In this document: piece by piece, positions 43,867 through 53,877 of the stretch
Layout of the letters: the number at the start of each line of letters is the position of its first letter
Numbering within the stretch: position 1 is the stretch's first letter
Assembly: GCF_905147365.1 (NCBI RefSeq)
Contig: NC_056419.1
Coordinates: forward strand, 5,153,501-5,217,500
DNA length: 64,000 nt
Direction: 5' to 3'
Source: Aricia agestis
Lineage: Eukaryota; Arthropoda; Insecta; Lepidoptera; Lycaenidae
The notes under the pieces: generated by a model
What the model was told of the DNA's origin: nothing
The model's input: the letters and a program-made list of their open reading frames with translations, nothing else
Database searches by the model: none
Program-made: the position numbers and the translations under genes

Positions 43867-46414
43867 CGGGTAAAACTCCGGCTAGCACGGGCAAGGCTTC
43901 GGTGCTTGTGGTTCTGTAAGCTTTGCACAAGAATATAAGAGCAAGACGTTGGCTTTGTAGCAACTTGCGACGAGCCGCGCCGATAGTTGCTCTGTCGGCC
44001 CACACGGGGGCCCCGTAGCAAATGCTGCCAAGGTAAGTAGCAGTGTAAATTAATTTTAAGGTTTTGAATGAGAGGCCCCATGTCGACGTAGATATTTTGG
44101 TAAAGGAGTAAAAGTTGCGTTTCGCTTTCTCACCGGTTTGAATTATATGTTCTAAAAATGTAAATTTATTTTCTAAGTAAAAACCAAGATAACAGAGTGA
44201 CTGTTTGCGTTTAACGTTAATATTGTCAAGTTTGATGCTAGGGGAAGATATAAGGGATCCTTTTAAAAGAATTTGGTAAGTTTTTTGCGCGGCGAATTTC
44301 AGACGATTACGCTTACCCCAGTCAGATATTAAATTAAGACTACTGTTGGCTTTAGACTCAATTTCGGAACGCGAGTTTGCTTGAACGATAAGAAACCCGT
44401 CATCGGCGTAACCAACTAGTATACAAAGCGGTGGAAGTGGAAGACTTAACAAATCGTCGAATCCGATGTTCCATAATTTAGGCGAAATTACCGATCCTTG
44501 AGGGCAGCCGCAAGTTAAATCTTTGGCGTGTGTACAATGTCCTAGACGTAGCTTAGTTTGACCGTTAGAAAAGTAAGAATGTATTATGGAATAAATATTA
44601 CAGTAACACCCTCGATTTTTTAGTTTTAATAGCACCATCGGCCACCAAGCATGGTCGAAGGCCCCGGAAATATCTAATGAAATGGCGACCACATATTTAG
44701 TTTCCGACAAGTTAACTATTTTTCTTACTTCTAACGCCGCGTCAACAGTCGATTTCCCGGCGGTGAAACCGAACTGATGGCTATGAAATTTAGGGCCACC
44801 AGGAAGCAGGCGAGGTACGATGAGACGTTCTAGTAATTTACCTAAGCAAGGCAGTAACGTTATCGGACGGTAAGATTTTGGGTCGTCAGGAGGTTTGTTT
44901 CCCGCTTTAGGTATTAATTTTATGCAACCGGAACGCCAAATTTTTGGAAATATACCTTCTGCGATACATCTGTTGTAAACATATTGAATCGATGAATTGG
45001 CCGCTAAACATGCTTGCTTTATCATAATATTCGATATTTTATCCTCACCCGCAGATTTTTTTATAGGTAAAAGGTTTACTATTTTAATAAACTCCTCCGA
45101 AGTTGGTAAATCTGAGACCGGTGTATGAATGGGGTCTAACATTCTACTCCTAATGTCGCGTTGGTGTTCATCATCCAAGGAGGGCTCGTCGTCTGGGATG
45201 AGAACGTTTAGATATGCCTTCGCCGTTTCCTCTAAACTACAAGTGTAAGAGTTGTTAATTTTAATATTTGAGAAAAAGCTTGGCTCATTACTGCTACTGG
45301 GTTTAAGCTCGTGGTATAAAGAGGACCAGGGACCCTCTTTATCCAGTCTATTCGCGGCATTCTTCAGCACATTATTTTTCGTTAACGTAACGGCGGCACG
45401 ATAGCGTGACCTTGAAATGCGTAGGTTATTTAAACTAATTATATAATTATCATCCGAACGGTCGAGGCCAGATTTACGAAGTATATTAATTTTGCGCCTG
45501 GCCCTTCTAAATTCTCGACGAAGATTAAGAAGTTTACTGTTCCACCATTTACAGTTGTGATCTTTTTTAAGAGGTCTACGACCCAAGGCTACATCGGCAC
45601 AGTAAACAAATGTGTTTGTCATAATTTCCGCGCACTCATTGACGTTTAAATCCGGCCGAGTGAAGTCTCCGGCATGAGCGGTAATGAGGGAGCGGAATAA
45701 TTTCCAATCGCCGTTCTTAACATTGTATTTATAGTCATTAGAATTGACTACGGTATCACTCGGGACCGCACAAGAAAACTCGTACACCAGTAAGCGGTGA
45801 TCACTACATGACGCATCAGGAAGGACACGCCAATTCCTAATCTGGACGTACGCGCTAGATAGCGTGACGTCAATCGACGATTCGCCCGTAGGGCTACTAA
45901 AGGTAGGTGGTGCATCGGGGGTGTTATGAATATGGAGGTTAAACTCCGCAATAAAGTCTTCTACAGCGGTACGTCGGTCGCGGTCAGTGTACCTAAGCTG
46001 GCCGTGCCATAAGGGTGAGGATGCATTAACGTCGGCGCCTATAATGATTTTATTACCCGCAAGAGATTGTAATACGCGTCGAAGTTGATGTAAATGGGGG
46101 CTTACGGAATCCGAGTACTGAAAGTAGCAGCTTACAATGTAAAGCCTAAACTGAGGACCCGATACCTCGGCTACCGCACAGTGCGACGTCGAAAGGTTAG
46201 TTAAGGCCGTGATTGAAAATTTGGACTGAGGTGTGTATATACCCGCGCGAGCTAGGTTATTCATTTGTATCATTTTCGACCGAGACGACGCGAGTTGATA
46301 TTGTTCTTGAACAAGTACTAAGTCCAAATTGTAATCAGAAACTAACTTTTCTAACTCTAAAGTCGCGTGCTTGTTATTATGGAGGTTTAACTGTCCTATA
46401 TTTAAACTATCCAT
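43781..46414 (-). CDS. LINE ORF2: AP endonuclease and reverse transcriptase
   Basis: 877 residues. It nicks target DNA and copies the element RNA there (target-primed reverse transcription). Endonuclease, residues 1-215: N10 in GQLNLHNN, E37 in LVQEQY, GADVNASSPLW at 126-136 and SDHR at 204-207. Reverse transcriptase, about 450-720: GEDKISNIMIK, SLDISGAFDHAW (D581), GCPQGSVISPKLWN and the active site YADD at 669-672. All catalytic residues are present. SPLW after the GADVN motif and the gene order suit the R1/LOA group. The start overlaps the ORF1 stop by 8 nt (ATGGATAG), pointing to coupled translation. The last residues (about KRSG) are read out of frame; about 160 more codons follow in the next frame. 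Confidence 0.9.
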   Translation of the reverse strand: MDSLNIGQLNLHNNKHATLELEKLVSDYNLDLVLVQEQYQLASSRSKMIQMNNLARAGIYTPQSKFSITALTNLSTSHCAVAEVSGPQFRLYIVSCYFQYSDSVSPHLHQLRRVLQSLAGNKIIIGADVNASSPLWHGQLRYTDRDRRTAVEDFIAEFNLHIHNTPDAPPTFSSPTGESSIDVTLSSAYVQIRNWRVLPDASCSDHRLLVYEFSCAVPSDTVVNSNDYKYNVKNGDWKLFRSLITAHAGDFTRPDLNVNECAEIMTNTFVYCADVALGRRPLKKDHNCKWWNSKLLNLRREFRRARRKINILRKSGLDRSDDNYIISLNNLRISRSRYRAAVTLTKNNVLKNAANRLDKEGPWSSLYHELKPSSSNEPSFFSNIKINNSYTCSLEETAKAYLNVLIPDDEPSLDDEHQRDIRSRMLDPIHTPVSDLPTSEEFIKIVNLLPIKKSAGEDKISNIMIKQACLAANSSIQYVYNRCIAEGIFPKIWRSGCIKLIPKAGNKPPDDPKSYRPITLLPCLGKLLERLIVPRLLPGGPKFHSHQFGFTAGKSTVDAALEVRKIVNLSETKYVVAISLDISGAFDHAWWPMVLLKLKNRGCYCNIYSIIHSYFSNGQTKLRLGHCTHAKDLTCGCPQGSVISPKLWNIGFDDLLSLPLPPLCILVGYADDGFLIVQANSRSEIESKANSSLNLISDWGKRNRLKFAAQKTYQILLKGSLISSPSIKLDNINVKRKQSLCYLGFYLENKFTFLEHIIQTGEKAKRNFYSFTKISTSTWGLSFKTLKLIYTATYLGSICYGAPVWADRATIGAARRKLLQSQRLALIFLCKAYRTTSTEALPVLAGVLPVDLEIQRRATMYYHNKNIDNPFFFKRSG

Positions 46415-47735
46415 ACCTAGTTGTTAAAATGAGTTGCTCCATTTTAGTCTTATACGTTGGACAGTCAGGGGAGCCCGTGGAGTGGTCGGAGGGTTTTTTA
46501 TAACGAAGGCAGCTACCACAAACCGTTTTAAAATTGTCTTTATCTTTGTTGGGGCACGATAACGAACTATGTTTTCCTGCGCAGTGATAGCAGCACGGAT
46601 TAGGATCGCGACAGAATTTAGCGACGTGTCCATACTGTTGGCAGTTGCCGCAGCGGACGAGCTCGACGTCGTCCACGAAGCGACACATCGCCCAATCGAT
46701 GAAAAGTTTTTCTTTTGAATCGATCAGGTGTTTACGCACTACAGGGTCTAGTTCAATGCCTATCCATTTCCTGTTGTTATAATCTTTATTTAAAATACGA
46801 CGCCTTACTATTTTTGTTGTGCGCAAAAATTGTTCTTGTGACATATTAATTTCGCCGTTTATATTTTGGTTGTAAAGTGCGAGTAAGAAATTATCGTCCG
46901 TCATATGTTGCGGTACATCTTTTACTAGAATACGCGGGTTACGTCCTTTCGGCGACTCAAGTCGCAGACCGGCCGATTTGAGTGCTTCCACCGATTTTAA
47001 TTTATTGACTTGCGACTCGCTAGTTAGTCGCAAGATCACACCCGAATTGGCGGTTTTTTTGACGCCGTGAAATTGGAAGCCGTCGGCCGGGTTGATGACT
47101 TTCATCAGAGCTTGTTTAGTCTCCGATGACGATTTTAATTCCGCCGATTTTTCTTGTGTCGGATAGGCAATAACGCAAGGAAGTGGTTTTCGCGTCTCGA
47201 CTGGCGGCACTGACTTAGCAAGTCTTAATTTAAGCGCGTCCGAGTAGGAGGCAGAAGGCGCGGCGGAGACTGGTTGTATTACGGGATTAGTTTTAGCGGC
47301 CAGTAATTCGCGTTCCATATTGGCTACCTTGGTTTCCAAGGACGAGTTCTTAATAGCGAGGAGTGAAACGATTGTAGTTATTTTTTGTGTCATACTCATA
47401 ATTTCTGACTTATTGGCAAAATTATTGCGACGAGATACGGTATCGTTTGCGAACTCATTAATCTTTGCTAAGTATGAGCTGGCTTCGCGGACAAGCTCGT
47501 AATAATTGCAAGCATCGTCGGATGCGCGGCTTGTATCTAACAATGACGTAACGGGGGACAGCTGCGGCTCGTCCCTAGTGGGTTGGTGACGCTTCTCCAC
47601 GGGTGACAAGGAGGAAGGGGATAATTCCGACAACAAACGTTTACCGGACGAGTATGTCGGAGAACGAGGAGTTTTGTCACTTCTACTAAACGGGTTTGTA
47701 TCTTTATCAGGCGGCATATTATTTTGGCTCGACAT
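46407..47735 (-). CDS. LINE ORF1: gag-like RNA-binding protein
   Basis: 442 residues, expected to coat the element RNA. The C-terminus has three Cys-rich knuckles: CX2CX4HX4C at 362-375 (CGNCQQYGHVAKFC), CX2CX3HX4C at 382-394, and a looser one with C406, C409, H418 and C425. This triple layout is standard for Jockey/R1-group ORF1. Residues 1-70 are polar and low-complexity (Ser, Pro, Lys); about 85-170 could form a coiled coil. The frame is intact from ATG to TAG. The start has an A at -3 on the minus strand. The element probably uses a promoter within its 5' UTR, as relatives do; none was identified. Confidence 0.9.
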   Translation of the reverse strand: MSSQNNMPPDKDTNPFSRSDKTPRSPTYSSGKRLLSELSPSSLSPVEKRHQPTRDEPQLSPVTSLLDTSRASDDACNYYELVREASSYLAKINEFANDTVSRRNNFANKSEIMSMTQKITTIVSLLAIKNSSLETKVANMERELLAAKTNPVIQPVSAAPSASYSDALKLRLAKSVPPVETRKPLPCVIAYPTQEKSAELKSSSETKQALMKVINPADGFQFHGVKKTANSGVILRLTSESQVNKLKSVEALKSAGLRLESPKGRNPRILVKDVPQHMTDDNFLLALYNQNINGEINMSQEQFLRTTKIVRRRILNKDYNNRKWIGIELDPVVRKHLIDSKEKLFIDWAMCRFVDDVELVRCGNCQQYGHVAKFCRDPNPCCYHCAGKHSSLSCPNKDKDNFKTVCGSCLRYKKPSDHSTGSPDCPTYKTKMEQLILTTRYG

Positions 47736-48121
47736 TGTGTGTTAATGTAAAATTTAAATGTACCAATTACACTTATTAATTTACTTTAGACGTAACAAAA
47801 GTTTAGCTTAATAATCACAGTCAGCTGATCGCAAGACCGGCCGGCGCCGCGCGAGCGGTACCGACACACACAATATTTTACCTACCTACAATTCCCTAAA
47901 TAAAAAGTGAACAAATAATTTACTTACCGAGTTAAATCCAAGAAAAAACGAGCAAATGTGTTAAAAAACTTACAGTACACGTAGATTACACCGTTACCTA
48001 GCTATTTATACACACTCAGCACGAATTCAACGATTTAAAAACACCGAAAATAATTTTTAATCCCGGAGCGCACGTCAGACGATGTTAACCGTTCGGTGTC
48101 CGCGGGGGGAGGAGGGGGAGG
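47736..48121 (-). other. LINE 5' UTR
   Basis: About 386 bp from the 5' boundary to the ORF1 start, GC-rich at its outer end (runs of C and T on the minus strand). No stop-free coding frame. It reaches the TSD, so the insertion is not 5'-truncated. Confidence 0.7.
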
Positions 48122-48169
48122 TATCAGTCAGATAGACATTCAGAACTGGATACATCCTACAGTAACCGC

Positions 48170-48240
48170 TTGTCCATGGGAGACGGTAGTGGCTTTCAGA
48201 TGACCCGTTTTCTCGTTTGCCCCCTAATCTAATACAAATA
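48170..48240 (+). repeat. Fragment of the 330-bp retroposon 3' end
   Basis: GTCCATGGGAGACGGTAG and CTCGTTTGCCCCCTAATC, diverged. Confidence 0.5.
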
Positions 48241-48328
48241 AAAATGAATTTTAGATTTTGTTTGTCTTCCTAAATCTTGAGAATGGCTGAACCGGGAAGG
48301 TTTATAACGAAAGAAGACGTAATACGAT

Positions 48329-48414
48329 GTTCACTAGGTCATATAGTTTAGAATAAAATTTATTCCAAACTATATGACCTAGTGAACACGAAGGATATTT
48401 AATATCCTTCGTGT
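48329..48414. repeat. Two abutting hairpins
   Basis: The first has 29-bp arms (48329-48357 and 48359-48387), one mismatch and a 1-nt centre. The second, sharing its first two bases, has perfect 13-bp arms ACACGAAGGATAT (48386-48398) and 48402-48414 with a TTA spacer. No TSD is present. Confidence 0.85.
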
Positions 48415-48689
48415 TGAAAGTTACGTGCCTCGATTCGGCGATCCGACTTTAGATAAAAACAAAACTTAACAATCAATACCTACTGCAATTTTGGAAGCAC
48501 TTCACTTCACTTAGTAACAAGGTCAAGTTAGCTCATTATCATTACGAAAGCGTTTAGTAGACGCTTAACCCAGCGGCTCCCAATCTTTGTCAGCCTATCG
48601 CACTTTGAAGTTTTGTTTTTTGTTGCAGCATGGGCTCCTTTTCCATAGCTTGATAATAAAATATGAAATCGTATCGTAAGAATTATCTC

Positions 48690-48830
48690 TGTCTGTATAT
48701 CGATTTGTCTATCTGTACCTCTTAATACTTGAACCGCTAAACCAATTTTCATAAAATTCAGTAAAAAGATAATGTCCCGATTACAGTTTTCATTCCGACA
48801 AATATTGCGTATATTTCTGCGCGAAAAACT
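48690..48830 (-). repeat. Diverged RTE-type tail
   Basis: TCTGTCTGTATATCGATTTG, TACCTCTTAATACTTGAACC and AATTTTCATAAAATTCAG keep the family order but are heavily mutated. Confidence 0.4.
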
Positions 48831-49251
48831 AATTTTGACGTAACTGCGAAACTGCAAGTAACAAGCAAAACGTTACATAATATGTATTAATAACTAGTCT
48901 TTAAAATCTGGGAGCATGGCAGTGCTCCAGCCAAGCTTTTTAGCAAAGGCACGGCCGTAGCATACTTTTCTCGAAGCGGTTCGCGGCTTTTTCACACCCC
49001 CTTTATCTTCGATGTTAACAAAGCTAGGGATTTAGAATTTCGGTGACTAGGAGCAAGTATTAAAACTAGCTTTACCTCCAAATTACATAACATTTCGATT
49101 TAATAGTTAGGGATGATCAAAGTTACTACATTTTGTCACTCACTGACTGACAGATCATTAAAATTCTAAGGTACTTCTAGCAGACTTAGAACCTTGAAAT
49201 TTGGCAACAAGGTAGGTCTTTATCCACAATGAAAGGAAAAATTATGAAACT

Positions 49252-49675
49252 GGCCAAGTGCGAGTCGGATTGGCGTACATAGGGTTCTGTACCGTAAATT
49301 TGTATGGGAGCCCCCCTTAAATCACAAGTTTATGTAATTTTTATTGCTTATTATTAAAGTTAAAATACAATTAAGTATTTTCTGAAATTTTCGAAAACCT
49401 TACTTTTACCATTATGGATATAGAGCAAAAAAGGGCATAAAAAACGTGTTTGTTGTATGAGACCCCCGATTAATCATTTATTTTATTTTAGTTGGACTAG
49501 TAGCTTTTATAGCGACAACAAAAGTACATAATTTGTAAAAAATTAAAATATTTAGCTATTGCGGTTCTCAAGATCTAGCCTCGTGACACACGGATAGACG
49601 ACAGAGAGACAGCGAAGTCTAGACTCATTAGGAATAGGCTCTCGTTTTCATCCTTTGGGCAAGGAAACCTAAAAA
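49252..49675 (+). repeat. Copy of the GGCCAAGTGCGAGTCGG repeat
   Basis: Both ends are recognisable (TGGCCAAGTGCGAGTCGGAT, TCCTTTGGGCAAGGAAACC), with TGTATGGGAGCCCCCCTTAA inside. Confidence 0.65.
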
Positions 49676-50085
49676 CTAAAAAGTATAATATAACTTTATT
49701 CAATAAAAGAAAAGATTTTTATGTTTGTGGCTTTGCAAGAACATTAAAAATGAGTTTATGTAATAATAATAATAATGTAATTATAGTGGCTTGGCAATGA
49801 GCACTAGAGCAATAATCAATCAATAACTGATTGGATTTATTAGGTACCATCGTCCACATGCGTCGTTACATACAAAAAAACACTTTACGCTTGCCGTTTG
49901 TGTAAGTATGAACTATCCCAAATATGAAGTTTTATATATTTTGTTTTTCTTCTGCTCATTGCCGAGCCACTATAATAATTATAAAATAAAGAAAACTATT
50001 GATAAATTCACTGAATGTTGATTTAAATTACAAAATAAGTTGAAGGCTTGGCTTGAATGTGATCTGAAAACTTTTTACGATAGAT

Positions 50086-50107
50086 ATATTGCATGGCCAT
50101 GCAATAT
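50086..50107. repeat. Perfect 22-bp palindrome
   Basis: ATATTGCATGG and its exact inverse with no spacer. Confidence 0.6.
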
Positions 50108-50509
50108 TTTGCTTGGCTCCTTTTTACATTTGATGTTTTGGTGGGATGTTATTTTTCTTCGCAGCGTCTCTTGCTTCTGTTTGCGCCCGCACACTTTGGA
50201 AACCCTTGGCTTATATAGTCGAAGCTTTTACACTTGCTCTACATCTAGTCACGATAGAGTTCGATTGCCAACATCGTCGTTACATAACACTTAAGTGTCA
50301 TTTTGGTAATTGGTGAGTTGTTTTACCACTTAAGTGCATTTCGAGTCATTTGGCTTTATACTGAGTCACTATCGTGAAGGTTTTGGTTGGAAAATCGGAA
50401 AATAGCCGCCATTGTGATTTCTCAGAGATTTTTTTTTCTTTTTGGGTCATGGTCTTTCTCTTTCCGCTATCTTCGCAATACGATCTGCAAACTTTCCAGA
50501 AGATAATGT

Positions 50510-50622
50510 ATTCCCTCTTAAAACGCACCTGCAACTCTACTGACGTTGCGTCTGTCCACGGGCGACGGTAGTTGCTTTCCAGCTTAGTGACCTGTTTGCT
50601 CGTTTTTCCCCTAATTTTATAA
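50510..50622 (+). repeat. Fragment of the 330-bp retroposon 3' end
   Basis: TTCCCTCTTAAAACGCACCT, GTCCACGGGCGACGGTAGTT and TTTGCTCGTTTTTCCCCTAA; diverged. Confidence 0.55.
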
Positions 50623-50673
50623 CCTTGATAGTATGAACTGCGGGGCTATTCGCTAAAATAGAAGTTTACTTAC

Positions 50674-51369
50674 TTACTTACTGCGGCGCAGCGACCGAAA
50701 TTGAGTCTTGGCCTCTGACACAAGCACACGCCATTTATTTCGATCCTGTGCGACATCTTGCCATGATCCGGCTCGTAACGCCTTCAGGTCCTTTTCTACC
50801 TCATCCCTCCAGCGGTATCTGGGACGGCCTACCGGTCGTTTGCCAGTCATTTGCCCCACATACGCTTTTTTAGCCGCTCGGTCATCATTCATTCTTTCTA
50901 CGTGACCGAGCCAGCGGATTCGGTGAGATTTGTATTCCCCGATAATATTGGGCGTTGCCCCGAGTTCTTCTCTCTCAAGGTTTTTCCGTGGCCTCCAACT
51001 GCCATCTTCATCCGTCGTCGGTCCGAGAATCTTGCGCAGTATTTTTATCTCAGCTACTAACAGCTTTGCTTCCTCCTTTTGAGTTAGGGTCCAAGTTTCA
51101 CTGCCGTATAAGAGTATAGGTCGAATTACAGGTTTATATATTCGTATCTTCGTACCTCTACTTAGGATCTTGGACACTAAAATTCTATGGAGTGCCGCAC
51201 TACACCGAAGAGCACTTTGGATTCGGATGTCGATCTCATCTACTCTAGAATTTGTGTCGGTTATAGTGCAACCTAGGTACTTAAACTTAGCTGTTCCTAT
51301 GTATGAGATGTTATCTACTACAAGATCTTCAGGTGGTAGTCGTTTATCTTTGTATATCCGCATGTGCAA
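50674..51369 (-). pseudogene. LINE reverse transcriptase, C-terminal part
   Basis: 231 codons continuing the reverse transcriptase after a frameshift near 51385. It holds the thumb-like stretch KPVIRPILLYGSETWTLTQK, then HRIRWLGHVERMND and KRPVGRPRYRWRDEVEKDL, and ends DRNKWRVLVSEAKTQFRSLR. These blocks are common at the end of RTE and related insect elements. The stop is followed at once by TAAG repeats, which form the 3' tail. Confidence 0.85.
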
Positions 51370-52196
51370 GTATTCAGTTTTACCATGATTGATTTAAGTC
51401 CGACTTTATTGGCTTCCTTCTCAAGGGTCCTTACCATATCCACGACATCAGACTTTTTCTCACTCATGAGAGCCAGATCATCTGCATAGCCTATTACTTG
51501 ATGTTTTCCATTAAGCTGGACGCCCCTGTCAAGGTCTGTTACTTTCCTTATTATGTATTCTAACGCTAGGTTAAATAACATTGGTGAGAGAGCATCCCCC
51601 TGTTTTAGTCCAGTCTCTATGTTAAATAAACTCGTATATGACCTGTCAACCCGTACCACCGCATTACTCTTACTCGTAGCTGTCTTGATCAAGTTAATAA
51701 GTTTCTCAGGGATTTGGAAATTCCTTAATATCGTGTATAGGGAAGCACGATCTATACTATCATATGCCTTAGCAAAATCTACAAATAGCACATGGATGTT
51801 CTGTGCATATTCCCATTTTTTCTCCATCAACTGCTTAAGTAGAAAGATCTGATCTACTGTACTACGGTTTCGCCTAAATCCGCATTGATAGTCCCCTAAC
51901 AGATTCTCAGCATATGGTTCTAATCGCTTTAGCACGTACGAAAGGATCTTGTATGCTGTTGGCAATAGTGCAATTCCTCGGTAATTTGCACATTTCTTCC
52001 TTGAACCTTTCTTAAGTATGGGGCACATAATGGCAGTGTTCCATTTAGTAGGTAGAACTTCATTATTCCAGATTTTACTTAGTAGGTCATATATTCTTAA
52101 CTGTAACATCTCACCACCACATTTCCAGATCTCAGAGGGGATGTTGTCAATACCTGGTGACTTGTTATTTTTTAGTTTGGAGATTGCTTGCTTCAC
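51318..52196 (-). pseudogene. LINE reverse transcriptase core
   Basis: 292 codons with the palm and finger motifs in order: KNNKSPGIDNIPSEIWK, GFRRNRSTVDQIF (about 106-118), FVDFAKAYDSIDR (138-150, D140), GLKQGDALSPMLFN (196-209) and the active site YADD (237-240). The polymerase residues are intact, but the frame is broken on both sides: near 52220 (upstream, to the 131-codon frame) and near 51385 (downstream). The last 20 or so codons are therefore read out of frame. Confidence 0.85.
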
Positions 52197-52702
52197 TTCA
52201 TCAATTGCAGTGGTGGTATATTTGACATATTAAGGGCATCACTCTCCTGTATATGTTGGTCCGGGACAGCACAATTTAAAAGCCGCTTGAAATAATCTCT
52301 CCATGTATCTTGGATTTCATTCTCTGCAGTTATTAAATTTCCACTTTCATCTTCCATTAAGTTTGTTGTTGCTTGATATCCCTTTTTAACTGACTTAACT
52401 TCCTTATAAAATTTCCTAGACTCGTTGGCCTTTATTAGATTTTCCATATTCTGTACCATATTTTCCATGTGTTGTCTTTTAGCGAACCTTAACATTCTTT
52501 TTGTTTCCTTTCTTTTCTCTAAATAAATTGCTCTAAAATTTTCATCCTTCTCAGCTAAAATTTTTAGTTTTCTTCTATCCTCTATCATAGCTTTACATTC
52601 TTCCGTTAGCCACTTAGTCCTTCCCTTATTTTTCTTTTTTCCTAATACACTTATTCCAATTTCTTTTACTGTATTTTCTATCGTATTCCACGTCTCATCT
52701 AC
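52193..52702 (-). pseudogene. LINE linker between endonuclease and reverse transcriptase
   Basis: The frame is open from the inversion breakpoint at 52702, starting VDETWNTIENTVKEIG, with no Met needed, and runs through KGRTKWLTEECKAMIEDRRK to a break near 52220. It is Lys/Glu-rich and probably helical (MLRFAKRQHMENMVQNMENL). The segment normally follows the endonuclease domain; here that domain lies on the other strand. Confidence 0.75.
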
Positions 52703-52958
52703 CCCGCGCTGGGCCTACACAGCGTAGGGGGGGGCGTCCCCCGGGTGGCGGATGGGGAGAAGGTCGGTAGCACAGCCTAGCTAGCTACACGGCTAAATTC
52801 GATGGATTCGCCGACCAACGTAGGATGTGGTCCTCCGGCATTTTGGGGGTTTTGCGGCGGGTTAACACCCCTCCCACGTAAAAAATCTATAAGTTACGGA
52901 ACTAACACAAGATGCAAAACGATCTGATCCCAAACTCGACGACAAAAGGCAAGGTATT
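52703..52958 (+). other. 5' UTR of the inverted LINE half
   Basis: GC-rich sequence from CCCGCGCTGGGCC to the endonuclease ATG at 52959, with complementary blocks GGGGGGCGTCCCCC. It meets the minus-strand half at the breakpoint. It may be the true 5' end of the element. Confidence 0.6.
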
Positions 52959-53842
52959 ATGGACCTCCGATTAGCTTCGTGGAATGTTAGAAGTTTATTT
53001 AGGCTAGGTGCAATGTATCAAGTATCCAGAGAGCTGCAAAGATACAAAATAGGTGTTGCAGCATTGCAAGAAGTAAGGTGGCCGGGACAGGGTGAATGCA
53101 CGCTAGAAGATGGCAGCGTTCTGTTTTTCAGTGGTGCAGCTGGTAATCATGTAAATGGCACGGGCTTCATCGTACAGAAAAAACTTCTGGGTAGTGTCAT
53201 AAAGTTCGAAGGAATATCTGATAGAATAAGTATATTAAGAGTTAAAAGTAGGTTCTGCAACAAAACAATATTGAATGCATACGCACCAACAGAAGTAAGT
53301 GATGATCAGAGTAAAGTCGAATTTTACGAAGAGTTGGAACACATTAACGACCTCACGACGAAAATAATAGTTGGCGACTTTAATGCTAAAATAGGAAAGG
53401 AGGATGCATTCGTCCCTACAATCGGAAAATACAGCAAACATATTCAATCTATATAAAATATAATGGAGTACGTCTATTAAGCTTAGCAACATCTAAGTCC
53501 GTGGTTGTAAAAAGTACAATGTTTCCCCACAAGGAAATACATAAAGGCACCTGGAAGTCACCCGATGGAGTTACTGTTAACCAAATTGATCACGTACTTA
53601 TTGATAACAGGCATAAGAAATACATAGAAGACGTTAGGACTTTTCGAGGTGCGGACTGCGACAGTGATCATTATATGTTAGGTGTTAAATTAAAAGCCAA
53701 AATTAAAATAGTAAGAAATAAAAAACAGAAAAATCCGGATGACATTAATGTAGAAAATCTCAAAGTAGAGAAAATCAGAAACGAGTTTCAACTGCAATTA
53801 AATAATAGATTCAAAGAACTAGATAACGAAGTGAGAGCGTAG
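52959..53842 (+). pseudogene. LINE AP endonuclease (inverted half, frameshifted)
   Basis: Two frames cover one domain. The first (52959-53456, 165 codons) has LASWNVRSLFRLGAMYQVSR (W8, N9), ALQEVRWPGQG (E38) and VGDFNAKIGK (D140, N142). The second (53501-53842) has NQIDHVLIDNR and the terminal SDHYMLGVKL. They are joined by a frameshift at about 53441-53461 and another break at the 3' edge (53838). The sequence is of the type often annotated craniofacial development protein 2-like, i.e. an RTE/BovB-related LINE endonuclease. Its polarity is opposite to its own reverse transcriptase. Confidence 0.85.
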
Positions 53843-53877
53843 ATGAGACGTGGAATACGATAGAAAATATAAGTTTA

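Larger units (their letters stand above)
42984..48134 (-). mobile_element. Full-length R1-type LINE with 13-bp TSD
   Basis: The element spans about 42997-48121 on the minus strand. TATCAGTCAGATA is duplicated exactly at 42984-42996 and 48122-48134. The 3' end is an A9 tail (T9 at 42997-43005 on the plus strand) and the 5' end begins CCTCCCCCTCC on the minus strand. Order: 5' UTR of about 390 bp, ORF1 (gag-like), ORF2 (endonuclease and reverse transcriptase), 3' UTR of about 320 bp. R1-clade relatives include site-specific elements, but the flanks here show no rDNA or TTAGG repeats, so this insertion looks unspecific. It is nearly intact and probably young. Confidence 0.9.
50655..53877 (-). 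mobile_element. RTE-like LINE with inverted 5' half (twin priming)
   Basis: The 3' half (reverse transcriptase) reads on the minus strand from 52702 to 50674 and ends in TAAG repeats. The 5' half (5' UTR and endonuclease) reads on the plus strand from about 52703 to 53869. The same 31 bp, starting GTAGATGAGACGTGGAATAC, occurs at the broken edge of both halves, inverted: 52672-52702 and 53839-53869. The insertion is flanked by AAAATAGAAGTTTA (50655-50668) and AAAATATAAGTTTA (53864-53877), 13 of 14 identical. This is the expected outcome of twin priming during target-primed reverse transcription. The coding halves also have several frameshifts. Confidence 0.9.

Noticed and set aside
43691..43873. 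Plus-strand frame opposite the LINE ORF2
   Set aside because: Shadow of the minus-strand coding sequence.
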